DNA of 56,001 nucleotides from a virus: positions 1-56,001 of the IMG/VR virus record IMGVR_UViG_3300037584_004279. The stretch is one strand, 5' to 3'. The notes beneath the pieces were generated by a model, which saw nothing but the letters and a program-made list of their open reading frames with translations, was not told the origin of the DNA and did no database searches. The position numbers and the translations under genes are program-made. Positions 7,514 through 13,372 of the stretch are shown here, piece by piece. The first letter of the stretch is position 1; each line of letters opens with the position of its first letter.

Positions 7514-9104
7514 ATGAACGTGCCATTGTTATTATTGCATTAGTAGAAAGAATAGTTACTGCTACACTCACTGCATTTTGAAGCGCACACTTTGTAACTT
7601 TCATTGGGTCTATGACTCCCATTTTTATTAAGTCACCATACTTTTCATTTTTCAAGTCATAACCTTTTTTCCAACCTTTCACATCTTTATAAATTTCTTC
7701 TACATTTAATCCTGCATTTTCTAGTATCTGGGTCAAAGGAGACTTTAGAGAGTGCGCTAAAATTGCGTAAGCAATTTTTAAATTTTTGTCTTTAGTCTTC
7801 TTTTTTTCAAAATCTTGCGAAATTCGGTACAAAGCTAGTCCACTGCCAGGCAATATACCTTCCTCTAGTGCTGACTTCACAGCACAGACTGCATCATCTA
7901 CTCTATCATACAACTCTTTTTGTTCTAAGTCTGTATTGCCTCCTACATATATAACGCCTATTCCACCCGTCAAAGATGCAATCCTTGATTCAATAAATTC
8001 CTTATCTGCTTTTTTACTTGCATTCTCATGAGCAATCCATAATTCTTTTACTCTTTCTTCAATCTGAGATTCGTTAGTTTTTGTTTCATCTTTAAGGATG
8101 ACCGTTGAGTCTCGACTAACTATCACCTTAGCCGCATGACCCAAATCAGTAAAATTAATAATACTCAAGTCATCCCCTGTCTTCTCGCTGAAGTATGTTG
8201 CCCCCACAGATAAAGCTATATCTTGCATTAACTCATGTTGCTTGTATCCAAAAGAAGGAGGCGTGATAGAACATATTTTTAAGTTTCTTTTCATTACGTT
8301 TGCTGCCAAAGTGTTTGTCACATTGGTTGAGCATGGAGCAATGATTAATAATTTTTTATTGTCGGCTATTATAGGTTTAAGAATATTTTCTATTTGAAGT
8401 ATATTGTTTATCTCTGCATCCGACACCATGATATAAACATCTTCTAGTACACACTCATCTTTTTTCTGGTCATTTATAAATAGAGGGGATAAATAACCTC
8501 TGTCTACTTTAATACCATTTGTGGTTTCAAAATAAGTATCGCTGGTTTGTGATTTTTCCACAGTAACAATTCCGTCTTGACCTACACTTTCGTATACATC
8601 AGCGATTATTTTTCCAATCTCATTATCATTATTGGCCGATATAACAGCTACATCTCTAAGCTTACTCTTATCTATTTCGTGGCTTTTACTTTTCAACTCC
8701 TCTACAACTAATTTCGTTTGGTCAACTAAACACTTTAAAACTTCGGTTCTATTTATATCCTCACCCATTGTGCAAGTCCCATGTTCTACTAAAGCTTCAG
8801 TTAAAACAATAGCTGTAGTCGTACCATCACCTGCTAAAGTAGCAGTCTTATCTGCCGCTTCTTTCATCATGCGAACTGCAAGGTTTTCAACTGGGTCCAT
8901 GAGAGATATAGATTTCGCCACAGTAACTCCATCTTTTGTTACAGTTATACCATGAGTATGGTCTTGAGATTCTATTAATACAGTATTACCTCTAGGGCCT
9001 AATGTACTCTTTACAGCCTTAGCAATTTTTGCTATGCCTTGTGTTAATTGATTTCTTGCTGGTTGTGAAAAATGTAGTTCTTTAGGAGTATAGCCTGGAT
9101 TCAT
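7497..9104 (-). CDS. groEL: chaperonin GroEL (phage-encoded, 535 aa)
   Basis: A near full-length 60-kDa chaperonin. Visible features: GPRGNTVLIES (nucleotide-binding loop), VTKDGVTVAKSI, the ATPase motif AGDGTTTAIVLTEAL, apical-domain segment DRGYLSPLFI, GGIGVIYVGG, and RVDDAVCAVKSALEEGILPG with the conserved aspartates of the catalytic site. It lacks the C-terminal GGM repeats of bacterial GroEL and ends MARSYESDR. Many positions differ from host-type GroEL, as expected of a long-standing phage lineage. It has its own strong promoter upstream (9128-9158) and runs into groES with a 17-base overlap. Phage GroELs are known from several marine and giant phages; substrate here unknown. Confidence 0.95.
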   Translation of the reverse strand: MNPGYTPKELHFSQPARNQLTQGIAKIAKAVKSTLGPRGNTVLIESQDHTHGITVTKDGVTVAKSISLMDPVENLAVRMMKEAADKTATLAGDGTTTAIVLTEALVEHGTCTMGEDINRTEVLKCLVDQTKLVVEELKSKSHEIDKSKLRDVAVISANNDNEIGKIIADVYESVGQDGIVTVEKSQTSDTYFETTNGIKVDRGYLSPLFINDQKKDECVLEDVYIMVSDAEINNILQIENILKPIIADNKKLLIIAPCSTNVTNTLAANVMKRNLKICSITPPSFGYKQHELMQDIALSVGATYFSEKTGDDLSIINFTDLGHAAKVIVSRDSTVILKDETKTNESQIEERVKELWIAHENASKKADKEFIESRIASLTGGIGVIYVGGNTDLEQKELYDRVDDAVCAVKSALEEGILPGSGLALYRISQDFEKKKTKDKNLKIAYAILAHSLKSPLTQILENAGLNVEEIYKDVKGWKKGYDLKNEKYGDLIKMGVIDPMKVTKCALQNAVSVAVTILSTNAIITMARSYESDR

Positions 9105-9127
9105 TTGAATTTAATTTAATTAATATG

Positions 9128-9158
9128 CAAAGGTAAACAAATAATTGAATTAATACAA
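9128..9158 (-). promoter_or_regulatory. promoter of groEL-groES (TTG-N20-TACCTTTG)
   Basis: On the minus strand TTG (9158-9156) is separated by 20 bases from TACCTTTG (9135-9128), an excellent match to the Bacteroidota -33/-7 consensus. The groEL ATG lies 24 bases downstream of the -7 box, so the leader is short. Confidence 0.7.
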
Positions 9159-9364
9159 TATGAGCAGTTCAGCCCCTCATACTCTATATATATATATTAT
9201 TAACACACATATATCGTTTCCATATACGAGGCTTCAAACTTAACATTTCTGACATTTTTAATTTAATAAACTGATTTACAATAACTTATGTTTTAAAAGT
9301 CTACATAAACTGTACACAAACTATACATATTATAATAAAAGCTGACATAAAATAGAATAAAAAA
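9159..9364. other. AT-rich non-coding stretch upstream of groEL
   Basis: No ORF worth calling. It holds a (TA)n run near 9183-9199 and two similar tracts around 9301-9330 (CATAAACTGTACACAAACTATACA region) with TACACAAACTATACAT-like repeats. It could hold regulatory or origin-related sequence, but I see no recognisable site other than the groEL promoter next to it. Confidence 0.4.
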
Positions 9365-9384
9365 AGAGGACCCTAGAGTCCTCT
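9365..9384 (-). terminator. rho-independent terminator after the 70-aa gene
   Basis: A perfect 7-bp stem AGAGGAC/GTCCTCT with a 6-base loop. On the minus strand it is followed by a T tract (complement of the A run at 9359-9365). It sits 34 bases past the stop of the 9418-9630 gene, so it closes that transcript before the groEL promoter. Confidence 0.75.
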
Positions 9385-9417
9385 CAAACCAAACACTACC
9401 AATAAAGGGAAGTATCT

Positions 9418-9630
9418 TTAAATACCTTTGATGATATTTTTAATGTTTTTTCTATCTTCAGCTAGCTCGATACCTAGTGCGATGTCTTGAGTTAATGTTC
9501 TGCTCTTCATTTCTTTTCTCATGATTGCAGCTTTTGAAATTCCAGAAACTAATTCTGGAGCATCATTAATTAATCTTCCATCTTGAACTCTGTATCCTAA
9601 CTCTGAAGGTTTTATATCCTTGTAATGCAT
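9418..9630 (-). CDS. small soluble protein of unknown function (70 aa)
   Basis: I place the start at ATG 9630 (MHYKDIKPSELGYRVQDGRL). The frame is open further upstream but reads through the poly-T/GC-rich intergenic patch with implausible composition. The product has a GYRVQDGRLINDAPELVSGI core and a helical, charged C-terminus (ALGIELAEDRKNIKNIIKGI). No family recognised. It is a single-gene minus-strand unit with its own terminator, next to the divergent early region; such isolated genes at the early/late boundary are sometimes regulators, but nothing in the sequence shows this. Confidence 0.7.
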   Translation of the reverse strand: MHYKDIKPSELGYRVQDGRLINDAPELVSGISKAAIMRKEMKSRTLTQDIALGIELAEDRKNIKNIIKGI

Positions 9631-9871
9631 AACTGATTCTTTTATGTAAAGATACAAATTTATTTTAGATATATAGAGGCTGGAGGTTATATATCGCCAC
9701 ACGCACAAATCTAAAAAAAATAAAATGACTTTTTTTTTACGGGGCGGGGGTCTGTTTCGTCTCGGGTTGGCCAAATTTTTTAGCTTTTTATCCTACCTCT
9801 GTCAAATGCAATTGTTTTGAGTATTGTACAGGCCTTTATTCTCTTTTATATTGCATTTTCCCCCCTTTAAA

Positions 9872-9887
9872 GTGTCTTTGAAGACAC
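9872..9887. repeat. dispersed palindrome copy 1 (GTGTCTTTGAAGACAC)
   Basis: A 16-base near-perfect inverted repeat, arms GTGTCTT/AAGACAC around TG, in the non-coding region upstream of the early operon. Same family as the copies at 11788, 13335, 15867, 22912 and 43451. Confidence 0.8.
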
Positions 9888-10033
9888 CTTTTGACCTTTC
9901 CCTCATACAGAGAAAAGAAAGGTAATAACCCGCTCCAGGAAAATACACGCTAATATTTTACAATAATTAGACCCCATCTAACAGAAAGAAAATCAATTAT
10001 TTAACTAAAATCTAAATAAAAAGAAAAAAAAAC

Positions 10034-10064
10034 TTGCGTGCTAATATGAAATAAACTATATTTA
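10034..10064 (+). promoter_or_regulatory. promoter candidate for the early operon
   Basis: TTG at 10034-10036, a 20-base spacer, and TATATTTA at 10057-10064 (seven of eight matches to TAnnTTTG), 40 bases before the ATG at 10105. The spacing equals that of the groEL and 13277 promoters. Confidence 0.55.
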
Positions 10065-10104
10065 AACCATAATTAAAAAATAATTAAACTAAATAATAAA
10101 AATC

Positions 10105-10704
10105 ATGAATAATTTAAACCAAATCGAACAAGAGTTTTTATCTCATACTGGGGTACGAAATCATGTTCCGATTAACACAATTCAAAACCTATCTCAACAG
10201 ATAGGAGATGCGAAAAAAAGTAAGTTTGAAAAATCGTTGAAACTTGCTAAAATCGTAAACAAGGCCAATGACTGGTACAAATCAGAGGAAGCGAAAAACC
10301 TCATGAACACTGAGGGCGTAGACTGGGTAAATGTTGAAATATTTGCCGAGAGAGTTTTCGGTTGGAAAAAATCATATTTTTTCAAAATGGTTAAAGCGGG
10401 TAAATTACTCGAGGAAAATCCACAGGTTGTAACGAAATTCAAAAGAGAGTGTACACAGGCAGAGAACAATGGCGAAAGCACTTCAAGAAGCCTTGAAAGT
10501 TTACACAAATTCGCAAAGGCGGAACTAACAGAGGGGAATGCTCAAGTAATCGAAAGACCAAAAGCAATTTTAACCCTTAAAGGAACTGGACAATTTTCTC
10601 ATATAAAATTCGAAATTTTCCCAGATGAGGTTAAAACCTCAAACGAAGTTGCCCAGTTAACTGAGGTAATGAATTTGATTAACTTAAAAATTTCAGAGCT
10701 ATGA
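10105..10704 (+). CDS. unknown early protein, possible DNA-binding helix-turn-helix (199 aa)
   Basis: Not recognised. Residues about 65-110 (GVDWVNVEIFAERVFGWKKSYFF...) look helical and could form a helix-turn-helix of the kind that recognises a partner motif or DNA. The segment around residues 150-185 (ILTLKGTGQFSHIKFEIFP) is strand-rich and may be a second small domain. It is the first gene of the early operon, and its TGA overlaps the ATG of the amidoligase gene (ATGA at 10701-10704), so the two are coupled. Codons such as CGA, GCG and GAG are commoner here than in the late genes. Confidence 0.6.
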   Translation: MNNLNQIEQEFLSHTGVRNHVPINTIQNLSQQIGDAKKSKFEKSLKLAKIVNKANDWYKSEEAKNLMNTEGVDWVNVEIFAERVFGWKKSYFFKMVKAGKLLEENPQVVTKFKRECTQAENNGESTSRSLESLHKFAKAELTEGNAQVIERPKAILTLKGTGQFSHIKFEIFPDEVKTSNEVAQLTEVMNLINLKISEL

Positions 10705-11786
10705 TTGATACAGGAGTAAAATTTGAAATTACTGGGGACACCGCTCGAGGAGTAGTCCGAGGGTATCATGGAAGCCCTGAGCCTGAGTTCATCAACAAAG
10801 CTAAAAAGGTTGATTTGCGAGGGATAAAAACAACAAACATTGTTGAAACATATGAGGGCACACAATGGGATGACCCGAACGAAATTCAAAGTAAATTTAA
10901 TATCGGTTTTGAAATTGAAAAGCTAAGATTTCACAGAAGGGCGGTCATGGAATACCCTCTGTTTAAAGGTTTTGAAACTGATTCTAGTTGCGGAGTTGAA
11001 GCGGTTACTCATGTGCTTCCTCTGTTGCCAAAATCACTTTGGAGGACGAAAGTTTTTAACATGTTTGTTGAAGCTAAGAAAATTATCTCTGATGAGTTTA
11101 GCCCATCCGATAGAAGTTGCGGGGGTCATATCACTTTGAGTGTTCATGGTTTGAGCGGTCAAGAAGTTGCCGAGAAAATCAGAAAAAACTTCGGTATATT
11201 TTACGCTATTTTCAGAAAGAGATTACCCAATAATTATTGCAGTCGAAATCTTTCAATAATTCCTTTAGAATACGAAAGCAGTTTAAATAGTTTTTTAGGT
11301 GGTAGACACAACAAGTATTGCCCTGTAAAAATCATGGACCACGCTATCGAGTTGAGACTCCCGAGCAGAGTTCAGAGCGTCAAGCAGATGATGAGGAGGT
11401 ACGAGCTCTGTTATCATCTGTTAGACTTTTCAATTAATAATCCGAACGGAACTCACAAAAAATTTCTTAAGATTATTAGACCTGTACTCATGAGCATGTA
11501 CGAGGGGAACGCTGAAAAAGTGGACTGGTTAGAAACGCTTGCGGGACATTTTAGAAGAATGATTTTGACTCATAAATTTAACAGGTATGTCATCCCCTAC
11601 GTAGAGGGGTGGAAATGGATTAAAAGCCAGTACGCCAGCAGAGGTGCTTTTGTAAGGGGCAGAGAACTATTTCACCACGCTCATTTAACATGGTTTGACA
11701 CAGACTTAAAAAGGAACTACGATGTATTAGCTGATGAGTGGGAGGATAGAGTCCGAGGGTCTGAGGTTAATGTATATATGCCCTAG
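10701..11786 (+). CDS. amidoligase family enzyme (ATP-grasp-like COOH-NH2 ligase, 361 aa)
   Basis: Motifs match the Amidoligase_2 family: NIGFEIEKL (residues 67-75) for the first conserved strand with its glutamates; TDSSCGVEAVTHVLPLLP (93-110), the acidic-S..GVE-V...L element; DRSCGGHITLSVHG (137-150), the CG.H motif; then a KRLPNNYCSRN stretch and a late strand AIELRLPSRVQ that resembles the family's EFR motif. The family is predicted to join a carboxylate to an amine using ATP (Iyer and co-workers' analysis of amidoligases), often beside class II glutamine amidotransferase and gamma-glutamylcyclotransferase genes. A fused version of exactly those two domains lies at 13373-14497. Substrate unknown; peptide tagging of a protein or of a cell-wall or nucleotide substrate are possibilities. 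Confidence 0.75.
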   Translation: MIDTGVKFEITGDTARGVVRGYHGSPEPEFINKAKKVDLRGIKTTNIVETYEGTQWDDPNEIQSKFNIGFEIEKLRFHRRAVMEYPLFKGFETDSSCGVEAVTHVLPLLPKSLWRTKVFNMFVEAKKIISDEFSPSDRSCGGHITLSVHGLSGQEVAEKIRKNFGIFYAIFRKRLPNNYCSRNLSIIPLEYESSLNSFLGGRHNKYCPVKIMDHAIELRLPSRVQSVKQMMRRYELCYHLLDFSINNPNGTHKKFLKIIRPVLMSMYEGNAEKVDWLETLAGHFRRMILTHKFNRYVIPYVEGWKWIKSQYASRGAFVRGRELFHHAHLTWFDTDLKRNYDVLADEWEDRVRGSEVNVYMP

Positions 11787-11805
11787 AGTGTCTTTAAAGA
11801 CACTC
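11786..11805. repeat. dispersed palindrome copy 2 (20-bp perfect)
   Basis: GAGTGTCTTTAAAGACACTC is a perfect 20-bp palindrome that starts on the last base of the amidoligase stop codon. As RNA it would fold into a hairpin, but no T tract follows, so it is not a classical terminator. Confidence 0.85.
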
Positions 11806-11807
11806 TC

Positions 11808-11852
11808 AGAGCGTTTTGGAAATTTAGAGGGGTTCGACTCCCCTCACGCTCT
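11808..11852 (+). ncRNA. tRNA-like minihelix (acceptor stem plus T arm only)
   Basis: AGAGCGT (11808-11814) pairs perfectly with ACGCTCT (11846-11852), a 7-bp acceptor-like stem. Inside, GAGGGG/CCCCTC closes a 7-base TTCGACT loop at 11827-11845. This contains a perfect B-box match, GGTTCGACTCC, as in tRNA T arms. Only 12 bases separate the 5' acceptor strand from the T stem, so the D and anticodon arms are absent. It may be a tRNA remnant, a tRNA 3'-end capture, or a functional tRNA mimic. It sits between the amidoligase-end palindrome and a small membrane-protein gene. Confidence 0.55.
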
Positions 11853-11874
11853 CTAACTTTTTAAAACAATTATT

Positions 11875-12018
11875 ATGAAATACTTACTAAAATCAATTTG
11901 GAATGACACAAACCCACTTTTAGCATTGTTTATTTACAAGCTAATGTTGATGAGTTTTACAGGCATTCTTTTTATACTATATCAAACTATTTTTAATGGC
12001 GTAACAATTAACTTTTAA
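11875..12018 (+). CDS. small single-pass membrane protein (47 aa)
   Basis: A 47-codon ORF with ATG at 11875 after an AT-rich leader (ttattATG) identical in style to that of the next gene. It reads MKYLLKSIWNDTNPLLALFI... and continues with a hydrophobic stretch (about residues 15-42) containing LMSFTGILFILYQTI, long enough for one or two passes. No family recognised. Its position in the amidoligase module suggests a membrane-linked role for part of this module, but that is speculation. Confidence 0.6.
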   Translation: MKYLLKSIWNDTNPLLALFIYKLMLMSFTGILFILYQTIFNGVTINF

Positions 12019-12030
12019 ATTATTATTATT

Positions 12031-12432
12031 ATGAAATACTTAAACGATTACACAGAACAAGCACAAACAAACCTGTTCAAACAAAGAAAAGTTTTCTTTG
12101 CCTTCAGTAACGAACAATTCATTGAAGGCATGAGAAAACATTTCCTAACAAAGCAAGACCAAATCACTGGACTGGGCTCGGGTATGTATTGCCCAAGAAA
12201 TCAAGCGAAAAAAGTTTTAAAAGAACTTAACAAGATTTATACTAATGCAATAAAACAAGACATTGCAGAGAATGGAATCGAAAGAATTATCAAAAGAGAA
12301 CTTTCAAACCATGAATGTTATTACACTGGGGACACGATTGATTGTATAGAAAAATTAAAAGATTACCCCAATATAACAGAGGATTTAATTAATAAAATAT
12401 TTTACAAAAATTTAAAAAAATATCATGAATAG
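12031..12432 (+). CDS. conserved phage protein of unknown function (133 aa)
   Basis: A 133-residue protein with KVFFAFSNEQFIEGMRKH near residue 20 and GLGSGMYCPRNQAKKVL near 50, followed by helices. The order FFAFS.EQF.EG..K, then a loop LG.G.Y.P......., is one I associate with small hypothetical proteins of Bacteroidota phages and prophages; no biochemical role is known to me. One HECYYTGD segment could be a binding loop. Its stop overlaps the next gene's ATG region (12425-12432). Confidence 0.65.
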   Translation: MKYLNDYTEQAQTNLFKQRKVFFAFSNEQFIEGMRKHFLTKQDQITGLGSGMYCPRNQAKKVLKELNKIYTNAIKQDIAENGIERIIKRELSNHECYYTGDTIDCIEKLKDYPNITEDLINKIFYKNLKKYHE

Positions 12433-12568
12433 ACACAGAATAGAAAACAACATTTTACACCACGCAAAAGCGAGGAGAGAAAACAGGAGGTTAATGAGAA
12501 TTAAAAACCTGATGGATAAGTTTGGCCTAACAAGAGAACAAGCCGAAAAGAAAGTCGCCAATATTTAG
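12425..12568 (+). CDS. small basic protein (47 aa)
   Basis: A 47-codon ORF, MNRHRIENNILHHAKARREN..., ending LTREQAEKKVANI. Arg/Lys-rich and helical, with a C-terminal MDKFGLTREQAEKKV helix-turn-helix-like hairpin. It overlaps the upstream gene by 8 bases and ends nine bases before the first hammerhead ribozyme. No family recognised. Confidence 0.6.
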   Translation: MNRHRIENNILHHAKARRENRRLMRIKNLMDKFGLTREQAEKKVANI

Positions 12569-12576
12569 TTTAATTA

Positions 12577-12644
12577 GTTACTCTGATGAGCAACACAGAA
12601 AGGTGGCGAAACAGAGGGGATTAAAAACCCCCTTTGTCAGTAAC
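12577..12644 (+). ncRNA. hammerhead ribozyme 1 (type I topology)
   Basis: All conserved core bases are present. Stem I is GTTACT (12577-12582) with AGTAAC (12639-12644). Then come core CTGATGA (12583-12589), stem II (12590-12607, GC..CAC/GTGGC with an AA bulge), core GAAA (12608-12611), and stem III ACAGAGGGG (12611-12619) with CCCCTTTGT (12629-12637, one G.T pair). The predicted cleavage site is after C12638 of GTC. Both ends emerge from stem I, which makes it type I. It lies between the 12425-12568 gene and the HAD phosphatase gene. Self-cleavage would give the HAD mRNA a 5'-hydroxyl end 22 bases before its ATG. Confidence 0.85.
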
Positions 12645-12660
12645 AATTAAAATTAAAATT

Positions 12661-13182
12661 ATGAATCTAAAACACTTAAATAGAAAATACAATAAAGTAA
12701 TAATATTTGACTTAGATGGAACACTTGCCGATATAAGCAAAAGAAGGGAAGTGTCCAGTAAGCCAGATGGCAAGATTGATTGGGACAAATTCTATGACCC
12801 GAACAATATCAAACTTGACAGGCCAAATTACCCAGTGGTAGAAGTTGCGAAGCACCTATGGAGAGATTACAGGATAATAATATTTAGCGGTCGTTCAGCG
12901 GGAACGCAAGAAGCGACTGAGCAGTGGTTGGAGAAGTACAACATATTTTATGACGATATAAAGATGAGACCCACAAGCCAGTTGATGAAACCCGATGATG
13001 TTTTAAAAGAGGAATGGTTGGACGAACTCATAGAGCAAGAGCAAGAAATTACTGATGAATGGGACGACCCAAGTTTTGCTATGTACAGAATTATGTGCGT
13101 CTTTGATGACAGGGATAAAGTCGTTAAGATGTGGCGAAGGAGAGGATTAAAATGTTTTCAAGTTGCAGAAGGAAACTTTTAA
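12661..13182 (+). CDS. HAD-superfamily phosphatase, polynucleotide 3'-phosphatase-like (173 aa)
   Basis: Start taken as ATG 12661 (MNLKHLNRKY); the frame is open to a TTG at 12634 inside the ribozyme. Motif I is KVIIFDLDGTLADI with the catalytic DxD pair (D17, D19), motif II is IIIFSGRS, a conserved lysine lies downstream, and the acidic motif CVFDDRDKVV is near the C-terminus. The FSGR, KMRPTSQLMKPD and FDDR.KVV.MWR..G.....VA.G arrangement is that of the phosphatase domain of T4 Pnkp. It would remove 3'-phosphates (or cyclic phosphates) from nucleic acid ends. Hammerhead cleavage leaves a 2',3'-cyclic phosphate, and this gene lies between two hammerheads: a notable coincidence. Confidence 0.8.
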   Translation: MNLKHLNRKYNKVIIFDLDGTLADISKRREVSSKPDGKIDWDKFYDPNNIKLDRPNYPVVEVAKHLWRDYRIIIFSGRSAGTQEATEQWLEKYNIFYDDIKMRPTSQLMKPDDVLKEEWLDELIEQEQEITDEWDDPSFAMYRIMCVFDDRDKVVKMWRRRGLKCFQVAEGNF

Positions 13183-13201
13183 TGCGAAAGAATATTTCGC
13201 A
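13183..13201 (+). other. 7-bp hairpin directly after the HAD gene
   Basis: TGCGAAA/TTTCGCA with a 5-base loop, starting on the base after the stop codon and ending three bases before hammerhead 2. No T tract follows, so it is more likely an RNA structural or protective element than a terminator. Confidence 0.55.
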
Positions 13202-13204
13202 ATA

Positions 13205-13262
13205 GATAATCTGATGAGAGTTGTGTACTCGAAAGGGTGGATTTATTTCCGCCCTCATTATC
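13205..13262 (+). ncRNA. hammerhead ribozyme 2 (type I topology)
   Basis: A textbook fold. Stem I is GATAAT (13205-13210) with ATTATC (13257-13262). Core CTGATGA is at 13211-13217, stem II is GAGT/ACTC (13218-13221 with 13227-13230, loop TGTGT), and core GAAA is at 13231-13234. Stem III is AGGGTGG (13234-13240) with CCGCCCT (13249-13255, one T.G pair). The predicted cleavage site is after C13256 of CTC. Every core base matches the consensus. It sits after the HAD gene and before the promoter of the GATase-GGCT gene, so it would trim the 3' end of the upstream transcript. Confidence 0.9.
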
Positions 13263-13276
13263 AAGCAACAGAGGTA

Positions 13277-13308
13277 TTTGGATATGTCGATAGAATGTCG
13301 TACCTTTG
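13277..13308 (+). promoter_or_regulatory. strong promoter of the GATase-GGCT gene (TTTG-N20-TACCTTTG)
   Basis: TTTG at 13277-13280, exactly 20 bases, then TACCTTTG at 13301-13308: the best Bacteroidota-type promoter in the window. The start of transcription should fall near 13315, so the dispersed palindrome at 13335-13350 lies in the 5' leader of the resulting mRNA. Confidence 0.75.
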
Positions 13309-13334
13309 TTTAAATTATGTTTAACCTTAGGGCA

Positions 13335-13350
13335 GTGTCTTCAAAGACAC
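13335..13350. repeat. dispersed palindrome copy 3 (GTGTCTTCAAAGACAC)
   Basis: A 16-base inverted repeat, arms GTGTCTT/AAGACAC around CA, 22 bases before the ATG of the GATase-GGCT gene and just downstream of its promoter. The position would suit an operator or a leader hairpin. Confidence 0.8.
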
Positions 13351-13372
13351 CCCACTTAAATACTTAAAACAA

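Larger units (their letters stand above)
9631..10104. other. 474-base non-coding region at the early/late divergence; candidate origin and control region
   Basis: No credible ORF. Left to right it holds the leader of the minus-strand 9418-9630 gene, a G+C-rich patch at 9740-9772 with a run of nine T before it, a pyrimidine-rich stretch, one copy of the dispersed GTGTCTTT.AAGACAC palindrome (9872-9887), and an A-rich leader with a promoter candidate for the plus-strand operon (10034-10064). Divergent transcription, mixed base composition and a long gap in an otherwise packed genome make it the best place for an origin or master control region. That is inference. Confidence 0.45.

Noticed and set aside
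7786-8955. Plus-strand ORFs across groEL
   Set aside because: Low-complexity Ser/Leu/Phe-rich translations antisense to a clear chaperonin gene; shadows only.
9631-9774. N-terminal extension of the 70-aa gene to 118 aa
   Set aside because: The extension reads poly-T and G+C-rich non-coding sequence into PPPRKKK and hydrophobic runs; the ATG at 9630 fits better.
11088-11096. CTGATGAG in the amidoligase gene as a third hammerhead
   Set aside because: No GAAA core at the right distance and no flanking helices; coding sequence only. The same holds for CTGATGA at 11730, 13051 and 23678.
12634-12660. TTG start for the HAD gene
   Set aside because: It would place the start inside the hammerhead and add MSVTIKIKI; the ATG at 12661 after an AT-rich leader is preferred.
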